The notes beneath the pieces were generated by a model that saw only the letters and a list, made by a program, of their open reading frames with translations, made no database searches and had not been told where the DNA came from. Below, piece after piece: positions 24,396-33,633 of a DNA stretch of 41,829 nt. Origin of the DNA: an uncultured Prevotellaceae bacterium. GTDB lineage: Bacteria > Bacteroidota > Bacteroidia > Bacteroidales > Bacteroidaceae. Made by a program: the position numbers and the translations under genes. Position 1 is the stretch's first letter; each line of letters opens with the position of its first letter. Location of the stretch: the NCBI GenBank assembly GCA_946415525.1, contig CAMKSZ010000004.1, positions 1 through 41,829 on the forward strand, written 5' to 3'.

Positions 24396-25154
24396 ATGGG
24401 GCTTGCAAAAAGAATCATACCGTGCCTCGACGTGAAAGACGGCACAACAGTAAAAGGAACCAATTTCGTCAACCTCCGTCAGGCTGGCGACCCCGTTGAA
24501 CTGGGCAAGGCGTATAGCAATGCCGGTGCCGACGAGTTGGTATTCCTCGACATCACGGCGAGCCATGAGCGGCGGAAGACCTTTACCGATATGGTGACCC
24601 GTGTAGCAGCCGAGGTGAACATTCCTTTTACTGTTGGCGGAGGTGTCAACGAATTGTCTGACGTGGAGCGCCTGTTATATGCAGGAGCCGACAAAGTCAG
24701 CGTCAACAGCGCCGCATTGAAGCGTCCCACCCTTATCAACGAGATTGCCAACCGGTTTGGCTCCCAGGTATGCGTGTGCGCCATAGATGCACGGTTTCAT
24801 GAGGGCGAATGGATTTGTTACGTAAATGGAGGGCGTATCCCCACAGAGCGCAAGTTGATTGAATGGGCATCCGAAGTTGCCGACCGTGGAGCGGGCGAGA
24901 TTCTCTTCACCAGCATGAACCATGACGGCGTGAAGAATGGTTTTGCCATAGAGGCACTTGCTGAGTTGCATGAGAAACTTCCCATTCCGATAATTGCCAG
25001 TGGGGGAGCCGGAAACATGCGCCATTTTAGCGATGCGTTCATTAAGGGGAAGGCCGATGCAGCCTTGGCAGCCAGTGTTTTCCACTTCGGTGAGATTGAG
25101 ATACCCGAATTGAAATCCTTCTTAAAAGCAGAAGGTATAAAAATAAGAATATAA
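24396..25154 (+). CDS. hisF: Imidazole glycerol phosphate synthase cyclase subunit
   Basis: The protein has 252 aa. It starts [16 protein letters not shown] with the first catalytic Asp; the second is in [10 protein letters not shown]. The phosphate-site motif reads [13 protein letters not shown], where many relatives have TSMDxDGTK; the Asn is a small departure from the usual sequence. It converts PRFAR to imidazole glycerol phosphate and AICAR using ammonia from HisH. Confidence 0.96.
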   Translation: MGLAKRIIPCLDVKDGTTVKGTNFVNLRQAGDPVELGKAYSNAGADELVFLDITASHERRKTFTDMVTRVAAEVNIPFTVGGGVNELSDVERLLYAGADKVSVNSAALKRPTLINEIANRFGSQVCVCAIDARFHEGEWICYVNGGRIPTERKLIEWASEVADRGAGEILFTSMNHDGVKNGFAIEALAELHEKLPIPIIASGGAGNMRHFSDAFIKGKADAALAASVFHFGEIEIPELKSFLKAEGIKIRI

Positions 25155-25166
25155 AAGATAAACCAC

Positions 25167-25781
25167 ATGAACATAGATTTTGCAAAATGCGGAGGTCTCG
25201 TCCCCGCCATAATACAAGATGCCGATACACGCCAAGTGCTTATGTTGGGTTATATGAACCAAGAAGCACTCGACAAAACCCTCTCCTCAGGATTGGTCAC
25301 ATTCTTTAGCAGAACTCGCCAAACTTTATGGACCAAGGGTGAGACATCGGGCAACTATCTAAAATTAGTTGACATAAAGACCGATTGCGACAACGACACC
25401 CTGTTGGTGCGCGTCCATCCTGTCGGCCCGGTTTGCCACACAGGCAGCGACACCTGCTGGAATGAAACCAACGAGTCCAACCCCTTGACATTCTTGTCTC
25501 ACTTGCAAAATTTCATCGAAAAGCGCCATGAAGAAATGCCAGAAGGGAGTTATACGACAAGCCTTTTCCGAGATGGCTTGAACCGTATGTCACAAAAAGT
25601 GGGTGAAGAGGCTTTGGAATTGGTCATCGAGGCAACCAACGGTACTAACGAGCGCCTAATCTATGAAGGTGCCGACATGCTTTACCATCTCATAGTATTG
25701 CTCACCAGTAAAGGGCTACGAATAGAAGACTTGGCTAAGGAACTTCAAGTCAGACACGACCCCAACTGGCACAAACATTAA
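25167..25781 (+). CDS. hisIE: Bifunctional phosphoribosyl-AMP cyclohydrolase / phosphoribosyl-ATP pyrophosphatase
   Basis: The protein has 204 aa. The N-terminal HisI domain (1-105) carries the metal ligands in DCDND and VCHTGSDTCW. The C-terminal HisE domain (about 110-204) has KVGEEALELVIEA and the GADMLYHLIVLL helix. The two domains perform the second and third steps of histidine synthesis. It lies 12 bases after hisF. hisG, hisD, hisC and hisB are not in this window, so the pathway is split. Confidence 0.95.
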   Translation: MNIDFAKCGGLVPAIIQDADTRQVLMLGYMNQEALDKTLSSGLVTFFSRTRQTLWTKGETSGNYLKLVDIKTDCDNDTLLVRVHPVGPVCHTGSDTCWNETNESNPLTFLSHLQNFIEKRHEEMPEGSYTTSLFRDGLNRMSQKVGEEALELVIEATNGTNERLIYEGADMLYHLIVLLTSKGLRIEDLAKELQVRHDPNWHKH

Positions 25782-25821
25782 CCATATCAAGAAATCATTA
25801 ATTTGTCTTAATTTATCAAAT

Positions 25822-26529
25822 ATGCTGATAGACTACCAGAAAGTAAATGTCGTGCAAGACGACAACGTCGTGCTTAAAGATGTCAATCTGCAAGTCAATG
25901 AAGGCGATTTTGTGTACATTATCGGCAAAGTAGGCTCTGGCAAAAGTTCTTTGCTGAAAACCATGTATTGCGAACTCGACCATTCCTCTCCCCAAAAGGC
26001 AGAAGTATTGGGCCAGGACGTATGTCACATTCGTCGTCAAGACGTCCCAGCCCTTCGACGTGAAATGGGCATCATTTTTCAAGATTTCCAGTTGCTACAC
26101 GATAGTTCCGTCAGGAAAAACCTCGAATTTGTCTTAAAAGCAACTGGCTGGCGCAAGCGCAAAGAACGTGAAGAGCGTATCAACAAAGTGCTCGATGCCG
26201 TGGGTATGTTGGACAAAATTGACAAAATGCCATACGAACTTTCGGGTGGCGAGCAGCAACACATTGCCATCGCACGAGCCATTCTCAACAAGCCACGCAT
26301 CATTATAGCCGATGAACCAACAGGTAATTTGGACATAGAAACCGCCCGCCACATTGTTGGCCTGCTCAAGAAAATCAGTAAGGATGGAACGGCTGTGGTG
26401 ATGACTACCCACAACATACAACTCCTTGACGAATTTCCTGGCACAATATACCGTTGCAAAGACGGGAGTGTGACCGATGTGACACACGAATACCATCAAA
26501 TTGACCTCACCGAAGACAGTAAGGAATAA
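25822..26529 (+). CDS. ftsE: FtsE-like ABC transporter ATPase
   Basis: The protein has 235 aa. Walker A is GKVGSGKSS, the Q-loop FQDFQLL, signature LSGGEQQ, Walker B IIIADEP and H-loop TTHN, in the FtsE/LolD-type family. FtsE with FtsX controls peptidoglycan hydrolases at division. The residue after LSGGEQQ is His rather than the usual Arg. No ftsX lies next to it. It sits 40 bases after hisIE and 28 bases before lysC and may simply be carried on a long transcript. LolD or another ABC ATPase is possible, but the Bacteroidetes gene setting favours FtsE. Confidence 0.85.
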   Translation: MLIDYQKVNVVQDDNVVLKDVNLQVNEGDFVYIIGKVGSGKSSLLKTMYCELDHSSPQKAEVLGQDVCHIRRQDVPALRREMGIIFQDFQLLHDSSVRKNLEFVLKATGWRKRKEREERINKVLDAVGMLDKIDKMPYELSGGEQQHIAIARAILNKPRIIIADEPTGNLDIETARHIVGLLKKISKDGTAVVMTTHNIQLLDEFPGTIYRCKDGSVTDVTHEYHQIDLTEDSKE

Positions 26530-26557
26530 AAAAACAGAAAATCAAAAACAAACGACC

Positions 26558-27874
26558 ATGATAGTAATGAAATTCGGCGGAACATCCGTCGGCACCCCCG
26601 AAAGAATGAAATCAGTAGCAGAACTGACCACTCGAAGCGGTGAGCCAACGTTTGTGGTGCTTTCGGCCATGTCGGGCACCACCAATACTCTGATAGAGAT
26701 TTCCGATTATCTATACCAAAAGAATCCCGATGGGGCCAACGAAGTAATCAACATGCTTGAAAAGAAGTATATGCAGCATGTTGAGGAACTTTTCAGCACA
26801 GAGGAATGGAAGGAAAAGACAAGACTATTCATCGAAGAAGAGTTCAACTATCTTCGCTCTTTCACCAAAGACCTCTTCACAAGTTTTGAGGAGAAGAGCA
26901 TTGTCGCCCAAGGTGAAGTTATCAGCACCAACATGATGGCCAACTACTTGCATGAGAAAGGGGTTAATGCTATTTTGCTTTCAGCACTCGACTTCATGAG
27001 GACAGATAAAAACGCCGAACCTGACCCACAATACATCAAGGAGAAATTAAGTGCCATCCTCAGTGAGAACGAAGGATACCAAATCTACATTACTCAAGGT
27101 TTCATCTGCAGGAATGCCTATGGTGAAGTAGATAACCTACAGCGTGGCGGCAGCGACTACACCGCATCGCTCATCGGCGCCGCCATTAATGCAGAGGAGA
27201 TACAAATTTGGACAGACATCGACGGCATGCACAACAACGACCCGCGCATCGTCGATGATACGGAAGCCGTTAGGCAACTCAATTTCGAAGAAGCAGCCGA
27301 ACTTGCCTATTTCGGTGCCAAAATCCTACACCCCACATGCATCCAACCTGCCAAATATGCAGGCATTCCCGTCAGGCTCCTCAACACCATGCAGCCTGAT
27401 GCCGAAGGCACCATTGTCGACAATGTCATCATGCGTGGCCAGATCAAGGCTGTTGCCGCCAAAGACAACATCATTGCCATAAAAATAAAGAGTTCGCGCA
27501 TGCTCCTCGCCACAGGTTTTCTGCGCAAGGTGTTCGAAATTTTTGAAAGTTACCAGACTCCCATCGACATGGTGTGTACATCCGAAGTGGGTGTTTCTGT
27601 TACCATTGACAACGACGCTCACCTAAGCCCCATCGTCAATGAATTGAAAAAATATGGGACGGTGACAGTCGATGCGCACATGTGCATCATCTGTGTCGTA
27701 GGCGACCTCGACTGGAGCAATCTCGGTTTCGAAACACTTGCCACGGATGCCATGAAGGACATCCCCGTCAGAATGATATCTTACGGTGGCTCCAACTACA
27801 ACATTTCTTTCTTGGTGAAAGAGCAAGACAAGAAACGTGCACTTCAAAACCTCAGTGAAAAATTATTCAAATAG
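26558..27874 (+). CDS. lysC: Aspartate kinase
   Basis: The ATG at 26558 (MIVMKFGGTSVG) gives 438 aa; the ORF-track TTG at 26501 overlaps ftsE and is unlikely. The kinase domain shows KFGGTSVG, GRG-like QRGGSDYTASLIGAA and TDIDGMHNNDPR. C-terminal ACT domains (about 300-438; TSEVGVSVTID) indicate allosteric control, typically by lysine. No homoserine dehydrogenase domain is present, so it is monofunctional. It starts the lysine pathway and is 3 bases from lysA. Confidence 0.95.
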   Translation: MIVMKFGGTSVGTPERMKSVAELTTRSGEPTFVVLSAMSGTTNTLIEISDYLYQKNPDGANEVINMLEKKYMQHVEELFSTEEWKEKTRLFIEEEFNYLRSFTKDLFTSFEEKSIVAQGEVISTNMMANYLHEKGVNAILLSALDFMRTDKNAEPDPQYIKEKLSAILSENEGYQIYITQGFICRNAYGEVDNLQRGGSDYTASLIGAAINAEEIQIWTDIDGMHNNDPRIVDDTEAVRQLNFEEAAELAYFGAKILHPTCIQPAKYAGIPVRLLNTMQPDAEGTIVDNVIMRGQIKAVAAKDNIIAIKIKSSRMLLATGFLRKVFEIFESYQTPIDMVCTSEVGVSVTIDNDAHLSPIVNELKKYGTVTVDAHMCIICVVGDLDWSNLGFETLATDAMKDIPVRMISYGGSNYNISFLVKEQDKKRALQNLSEKLFK

Positions 27875-27877
27875 GAC

Positions 27878-29035
27878 ATGAAAGGACATTTCCCATTGGA
27901 TAAATTCCAGGAAAAAGAGACACCTTTTTATTATTATGACACAGACTTGCTTCGAGAGACCTTGCGCGCCATCAACCGCGAGGCCTCGAAGCATGAGAGA
28001 TTTGTCGTCCACTATGCCATCAAGGCCAATGCCAATGCCAAGGTGCTTAACGTCATTGCCCAGGCAGGTTTGGGAGCCGATTGTGTGAGCGGTGGTGAAA
28101 TTCGTGCCTCGCTCGCGTCTGGTTTCCCCTCTTCGAAAATAGTATATGCAGGTGTAGGAAAGTCGGACTGGGAAATCATTCTCGGTCTTGAAAAGAACAT
28201 CTTCTGTTTCAACGTGGAGAGTGTGGCAGAACTTGAGGTGATCAATTTGTTGGCCGGCCAACATGGCAAAGTGGCACGAGTAGCCCTGAGAATCAATCCC
28301 GATGTCGGTGCCCATACACATGCGAAAATCACGACAGGTCTTGCCGAAAACAAATTCGGCATCGCCATGAATGATATGGAGGGTGTCATTGAAACTGTGA
28401 ACTCTATGAAAAATGTGGAACTCATAGGACTCCATTTTCATATCGGTTCGCAAATCCTTGACATGGGCGACTTCGCAGCCCTCTGCAATCGCATCAACGA
28501 CTTACAAAAGCAGTTGAGTCTCAAAAACATAAGAATCCAGCACATCAATGTGGGCGGTGGACTCGGCATAGACTATTTCCATCCAAACCGTGTTCCCATT
28601 CCTGATTTCAAGAGTTATTTCGACACCTACGCCCGACACCTGAAACTTCGTCCAGAACAAACGCTACATTTTGAACTCGGAAGAGCGGTCGTCGCTCAAT
28701 GTGGCACCTTAATTGCCCGTACTCTTTATGTAAAGCAAGGGGCAACAAAACAATTTGTCATCGTAGATGCCGGCATGACCGACCTCATCCGACCTGCACT
28801 TTACCAAGCATATCATAAAATCGAAAACATCTCCAGCGACGAAAGCATCTCAACCTATGACGTGGTGGGGCCTATATGCGAATCAAGCGATGTATTTGGA
28901 AAATCCGTTGATTTGAACACTACTCGCCGAGGCGACCTCATCGCTTTTCGATCAGCCGGTGCATACGGAGAAATCATGGCTTCACAATACAATTGTCGGA
29001 AATTGCCCATAGGATATATTACAGAAGAATTATGA
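27878..29035 (+). CDS. lysA: Diaminopimelate decarboxylase
   Basis: The protein has 385 aa. The PLP lysine is Lys49 in YAIKANANAKV; HFHIGSQI and GGGLGIDY form the cofactor phosphate region, and CESSDVFGK holds the catalytic Cys. It makes lysine from meso-diaminopimelate. Together with lysC it links the first and last steps of lysine synthesis in one transcript. Its stop overlaps the next gene by 4 bases (ATGA). Confidence 0.95.
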   Translation: MKGHFPLDKFQEKETPFYYYDTDLLRETLRAINREASKHERFVVHYAIKANANAKVLNVIAQAGLGADCVSGGEIRASLASGFPSSKIVYAGVGKSDWEIILGLEKNIFCFNVESVAELEVINLLAGQHGKVARVALRINPDVGAHTHAKITTGLAENKFGIAMNDMEGVIETVNSMKNVELIGLHFHIGSQILDMGDFAALCNRINDLQKQLSLKNIRIQHINVGGGLGIDYFHPNRVPIPDFKSYFDTYARHLKLRPEQTLHFELGRAVVAQCGTLIARTLYVKQGATKQFVIVDAGMTDLIRPALYQAYHKIENISSDESISTYDVVGPICESSDVFGKSVDLNTTRRGDLIAFRSAGAYGEIMASQYNCRKLPIGYITEEL

Positions 29036-30177
29036 CCTTCGACACTCTTACAATTGTCATCTCTGCCATTCTTGTCCTCCTTGCGCTTGTCTCACCGATG
29101 ATGAGTCCATTTTTCCGACGCGTGAGAAAACAGCCACATGCTGCTTCATCCCAGACAGCGCCCCCAATAACTGTTTTGCTTGTGTCTAATGGTGATCATG
29201 TGGCGCTCGACGAGCATCTGCCCATATATCTGACACAAGACTATGCTCCTGGCTATCAAGTCGTTGTAGTCACAGAAAAGGCAGACATTGAATCCGAGAA
29301 TGTGCTTAAACGCTATCTGAACGACTACAATCAAAAACTCTACCACACCTTTGTTCCAGAAAGTGCACGGTACATGAGCAAAAACAAGTTGGCCATCACA
29401 TTGGGAGTGAAAGCGGCTCAACATGAATGGATTGTCCTCACCGACCCTCGTTGCAAGCCAATTAATAACCATTGGCTGGAAGCAATGAGCCACCACATGG
29501 GGAGTGACAACAACATGATTCTCGGTTATGCCAACTATTCCGACGATGCAGAACCGTTTCACCGATTCGAGCAATTGCACACAGCCCTTTACCTTCTCCA
29601 CGAAGCACAAGAAGGACGTGCCTATCGCACCAATTGTCAGCATCTGGCATTCAGAAAAAGTGATTTTATGAACAGGTCAGGATTCTTGGAGTATCTCAAA
29701 TACTCAATTGGAGAGTATGACTTCCTCGTGAACAAATACGGCCTCTCATCACCAATGGAAATTGCTACTGACGAAGATACATGGCTCATAGAAAACCCCA
29801 TTCCAAAGAAGTCATGGCAAAACAGGCAAGTCTATTTTTATGAAGTTGGCAAACATCTTGAAGGTGGGGCTATGTCACGCTTTCTTCAAGGTATCGACCA
29901 AATTTTCCTCCATCTTGTCAATTTGCTGATTTTTGGGGTTTCCGTTTTCGCTGGTTTCACCTCCCGATGGTTGCTTCTCGGTGCATGTGTACTCGCCCTC
30001 ATCCTCACCATCGCCTTTCGTACCTTCAATGCCAAGAAAGCAATCAGGAGTTTTGGTGTCAAGATACCTGGATGGAAATTATATTACTATGAGTGCATCA
30101 TCCTTTGGCAACATCTCCTTACCCATCTCCGATATGAATATGCCGACAAAAACGATTTCATCAGCCACAAAGTATGA
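29032..30177 (+). CDS. Membrane-bound family 2 glycosyltransferase
   Basis: The ATG at 29032 overlaps the lysA stop and gives 381 aa; the ORF-track start is inside lysA. One N-terminal membrane helix (residues 5-25) precedes a GT-A-like domain (ITVLLVSNGDHVALDEHLP, later HEWIVLTDPRCKPINNHWL, a DxD-like element, and TDEDTWLIENP). Two hydrophobic segments follow near 290-335. A sugar transfer at the inner face of the cytoplasmic membrane is expected; donor and acceptor are unknown. Coupling to lysA is probably positional rather than functional. Confidence 0.8.
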   Translation: MTFDTLTIVISAILVLLALVSPMMSPFFRRVRKQPHAASSQTAPPITVLLVSNGDHVALDEHLPIYLTQDYAPGYQVVVVTEKADIESENVLKRYLNDYNQKLYHTFVPESARYMSKNKLAITLGVKAAQHEWIVLTDPRCKPINNHWLEAMSHHMGSDNNMILGYANYSDDAEPFHRFEQLHTALYLLHEAQEGRAYRTNCQHLAFRKSDFMNRSGFLEYLKYSIGEYDFLVNKYGLSSPMEIATDEDTWLIENPIPKKSWQNRQVYFYEVGKHLEGGAMSRFLQGIDQIFLHLVNLLIFGVSVFAGFTSRWLLLGACVLALILTIAFRTFNAKKAIRSFGVKIPGWKLYYYECIILWQHLLTHLRYEYADKNDFISHKV

Positions 30178-30261
30178 CTTGCTTTATCATAAGAAGATAG
30201 AAATCTTTTCTTTGCCGACTACAAATATTGTAAGAATAGGAAGAATTTGACGGAAATGTAT

Positions 30262-30269
30262 TAACTTTG
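30262..30269 (+). promoter_or_regulatory. -7 box directly upstream of the glycosyltransferase-like gene
   Basis: TAACTTTG ends 8 bases before the first candidate ATG (30278) and 14 before the second (30284). No TTTG at the standard spacing. If used, the mRNA leader would be almost absent. Confidence 0.45.
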
Positions 30270-30277
30270 CATACCAT

Positions 30278-31528
30278 ATGGCAATGAGAATACTACATTT
30301 CTTTCCAAGGATGCCAAAACAAGCCGACTTGGCATCCTATTTCGACATCTTCTTGGAGAAGATGGCCGAAACAACGGAATTGCACCTTGCCCAACTTACT
30401 CCAGAATCCACAACTTCACAAAAATATACCCGGCACTGCATTGGCAATGGCACTTCCGAATATGGAGAAAAGGGATGGATTAATTACCCTGCCCTAAAAA
30501 GGCGTTATCTGACACTCCTTTATGGCTTAATGCCACAAATTGTCCATATCCATGGCTGTTATGATTATATAAGCAGCAAGGTCATGTCATGGTCTGTACA
30601 ACGTGGATTTCTGGTCGTGTTCTCTCCATATGGTGGCATGAGCCCTCATTTCATCGAAGAAGAATATGGCATGAGAACCTGGAAAATGATTCTCTACCAA
30701 AAAAAGATGGCAACCAATGCATCATGTGTTGTCGTGTCGGACAAAGAAGAAGAGGCCTACTTGATAAATAGCAAAATAGCCAGACGAGTTCAGTATATTC
30801 CCGACCCACGAGATGGCGACTATGTTGATTTGGACAGTTATACATCCAGTATTCTTCGGATATATCAAAAAATCATCGACACAGACATGGGCGTGCACCT
30901 TGACAAGAACAGTCGCGAAGCCGTGTGTGCACTCCTTCACTTGAGTTTGGCTGGCGAAAATGAACGCAAGCCCCTTTGCCCAGAAGACATCCTTAATCTT
31001 CGAGCCATAGCACCACGCCAGTGGAGCAACATCATGATTTTCGCTATGGAACAAGGTATAAGCCAATACGTGTCACAAGGCATTCTAAAAGCACAACTCA
31101 ACTTGCCTGCCATTGATGTCCAACAGATAGAACAATTCCCTGCGCTGCACCCCAAAGACAAAAATAAACTGGAGTCTGGGCAGTTGCTGAGTGACAATTG
31201 GCTGCTTAAGAGGAAAGCCCGGAAATTGGAGAATGTGGAACCTGTCGCGAAAAAGATTTGCATCATGTTGTTCAATCTTCAATATCATTCGCAAAGGCTC
31301 ACGTTAAGCCTCCGTCATTTGTGCGACCTTTACGAGGTCTATCGTTTTGAAAACGTCGATGAGGACTTCCTTAAAAATCTCTTGGAAGAGTTGGGCTTGC
31401 TTACTTTTGCCCGTCGCATTAATCAAGTGCTCTCTGAAACAATTTACCTTGAACATGGATTCATGCCTGTGCCGGCACTCGACGACCGTGGAACATCCAT
31501 TATCAGGAACAACCTTATCAAATACTAA
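30278..31528 (+). CDS. Glycosyltransferase-like protein with unrecognised C-terminal half
   Basis: The longest form has 416 aa; the second ATG at 30284 (MRILHFFPRM) looks like the natural start of a GT-B protein. The first 190 residues resemble the N-terminal Rossmann half of family 4 glycosyltransferases: MRILHFFPR, PQIVHIHGCYDY, VVFSPYGGMSPHF and CVVVSDKEEEAYL. The donor-binding half with its EX7E motif is not seen. Instead about 220 residues of mostly helical, soluble sequence follow that I do not recognise. The protein may be a degenerate or repurposed glycosyltransferase. It is 5 bases before fbp and probably shares a transcript with it. Confidence 0.65.
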   Translation: MAMRILHFFPRMPKQADLASYFDIFLEKMAETTELHLAQLTPESTTSQKYTRHCIGNGTSEYGEKGWINYPALKRRYLTLLYGLMPQIVHIHGCYDYISSKVMSWSVQRGFLVVFSPYGGMSPHFIEEEYGMRTWKMILYQKKMATNASCVVVSDKEEEAYLINSKIARRVQYIPDPRDGDYVDLDSYTSSILRIYQKIIDTDMGVHLDKNSREAVCALLHLSLAGENERKPLCPEDILNLRAIAPRQWSNIMIFAMEQGISQYVSQGILKAQLNLPAIDVQQIEQFPALHPKDKNKLESGQLLSDNWLLKRKARKLENVEPVAKKICIMLFNLQYHSQRLTLSLRHLCDLYEVYRFENVDEDFLKNLLEELGLLTFARRINQVLSETIYLEHGFMPVPALDDRGTSIIRNNLIKY

Positions 31529-31533
31529 AATAG

Positions 31534-33531
31534 ATGAAAAAAGTCAAGACACAACCTACCGATGACGACATGCGCTATTTAAGGCTCTTGTCGCATACGT
31601 TTCCCACCATCGCTGAAGCGAGTACGGAAATCATTAACCTCCAGGCTATCCTCAACCTTCCTAAAGGCACCGAGCATTTCCTGGCAGACATCCATGGTGA
31701 ATTTGAGGCATTCCAGCATATACTAAAAAATGCCTCTGGCAATATCAAGCGCAAAGTCAACGACATTTTCGGCAACCAGATCCGTGAATCGGAAAAGAAA
31801 GAATTGTGTACCTTGATCTATTATCCCCGGCAGAAACTGGAACTGGTCAAGGAAAAGGAAGAGGACATTAACGATTGGTACCACATCACCATCCACCATT
31901 TGGTGAAGGTTTGTCGTGAAGTATCCAGTAAATACACTCGTTCAAAAGTGAGGAAAAACCTTCCTGCAGAATTCAGTTATATCATCCAAGAACTTCTTCA
32001 CGAACGCACAGAGGATGTGGACAAGACGGCCTACATCAGCGCAATCATCGACACCATCATATCCACAGGCAGCGCAGACGACTTTATCGTAGCCCTTTCG
32101 AATGTCATCCATCGTTTGGCAATTGACCAACTGCACATTCTCGGCGACATATACGACAGAGGACCAGGGGCGCACCTAATACTCGACACGATGGAAACCT
32201 ACCATAATTGGGATATTCAGTGGGGTAATCACGACATCCTGTGGATGGGTGCCTGCGCAGGCAACGAAGCCTGCATTTGCAATGTCATCCGCCTGTCGCT
32301 CCGCTATGCCAATCTCGTCACCTTGGAGGAGGGTTACGGCATCAATCTCGTTCCTCTCGCCACTTTCGCTCTTGACACTTATGGCAACGACCCATGTGAG
32401 GAATTCTTACCCCGTCTTTTGAATGGCGACGACTCAATGGATGAGAAAACACGTCTCCTCACTGCGCGAATGCACAAGGCCATTTCCATCATCCAGTTTA
32501 AACTCGAAGCCCAAATGGCTGCGCAGCATCCAGAATGGCACATGGACGACAGGGCGGTGCTCAGTTTCGTGGATTATGAAAAGGGGACCATCACACTCAA
32601 TGGCCAAGAATACACTTTAACCAGTAATTCGTTCCCAACCATCGACCCAACGTCTCCCAATGAACTTACCCTCGAGGAACGCGCATTAATGGACCGCTTG
32701 CATCACTCATTTGTTGTCAGCGAAAAACTTGACAGGCACATTCAGTTGTTGCTCAGTCATGGATGCATGTATGCCGTGTTCAACAACAACCTTCTGTTTC
32801 ACGCATCCATTCCACTCAACGAGGACGGTTCGTTGAAAGAAGTGGAACTCTACGGCGGACGCCTCTTCAAGGGAATGGAATTGATGCACAATATAGGCAT
32901 GATTATCCGTTCCGCATTCCAAAACGACACCGACGAGGCCGAGCGCAAATACAGCATCGACTATTTCCTTTACCTATGGTGTGGCAAAGACTCTCCTTTG
33001 TTCGACAAATCGAAGATGGCAACCTTCGAACGGTATTTCCTTAAAGAAAAGGAGACACACAAAGAAGAAAAAGGCTATTATTTCAAACTTCGCGACAATG
33101 CCCAAATTTGCGATCGCATCATGGACGCTTTTGGAGTGGAAGGCCCCAATCGCCATATCATCAACGGTCACGTACCTGTCCATGTGAAGACTGGCGAGAA
33201 TCCCATTAAAGCAGAAGGAAAACTAATGGTGATCGATGGCGGTTTTTCTGAAGCATACCACAAAGAGACCGGCATTGCGGGATATACATTGGTGTATCAT
33301 AGTCGAGGCTTCCAATTAGTTCAACATGAGCCATTCACCTCTACAAGAGACGCTATCCAGCGTGGAACCGACATTCTTGGCACTACACAGATTGTGGAAA
33401 TGTCTTCACATAGGATGCGCGTTTCCGACACCAACAAAGGCGAGGAAATTCGCCAACAAATATGCGATTTGGAGAAACTGCTCTACTCCTATCGTCACGG
33501 CATTATCAAGGAGAGAGAGCGCAAACGCTAA
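31534..33531 (+). CDS. fbp: Fructose-1,6-bisphosphatase, class III
   Basis: The protein has 665 aa, the usual length for the Firmicutes/Bacteroidetes class III enzyme. Metallophosphatase motifs are visible: FLADIHGEFEAF, LGDIYDRGPGAH, WGNHDILWMG and later NGHVPV. It removes the 1-phosphate of fructose-1,6-bisphosphate in gluconeogenesis. It is followed by a strong hairpin shared with the convergent phosphosugar mutase gene. Confidence 0.95.
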   Translation: MKKVKTQPTDDDMRYLRLLSHTFPTIAEASTEIINLQAILNLPKGTEHFLADIHGEFEAFQHILKNASGNIKRKVNDIFGNQIRESEKKELCTLIYYPRQKLELVKEKEEDINDWYHITIHHLVKVCREVSSKYTRSKVRKNLPAEFSYIIQELLHERTEDVDKTAYISAIIDTIISTGSADDFIVALSNVIHRLAIDQLHILGDIYDRGPGAHLILDTMETYHNWDIQWGNHDILWMGACAGNEACICNVIRLSLRYANLVTLEEGYGINLVPLATFALDTYGNDPCEEFLPRLLNGDDSMDEKTRLLTARMHKAISIIQFKLEAQMAAQHPEWHMDDRAVLSFVDYEKGTITLNGQEYTLTSNSFPTIDPTSPNELTLEERALMDRLHHSFVVSEKLDRHIQLLLSHGCMYAVFNNNLLFHASIPLNEDGSLKEVELYGGRLFKGMELMHNIGMIIRSAFQNDTDEAERKYSIDYFLYLWCGKDSPLFDKSKMATFERYFLKEKETHKEEKGYYFKLRDNAQICDRIMDAFGVEGPNRHIINGHVPVHVKTGENPIKAEGKLMVIDGGFSEAYHKETGIAGYTLVYHSRGFQLVQHEPFTSTRDAIQRGTDILGTTQIVEMSSHRMRVSDTNKGEEIRQQICDLEKLLYSYRHGIIKERERKR

Positions 33532-33570
33532 TGCACAAACCAAATAAGCATTGAAATATTAGAACCGAAA

Positions 33571-33599
33571 TATGCCGCACTCATTCTGAGTGCGGCATA
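33571..33599. terminator. Bidirectional terminator hairpin between fbp and the phosphosugar mutase
   Basis: TATGCCGCACTCA and TGAGTGCGGCATA form a perfect 13-bp stem with a TTC loop, 40 bases after fbp and 34 bases from the end of the convergent gene. T-tracts on both sides are short. Confidence 0.75.
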
Positions 33600-33633
33600 C
33601 TTGATTATAGAGCGATGGTAGCCTAAAATGCTA

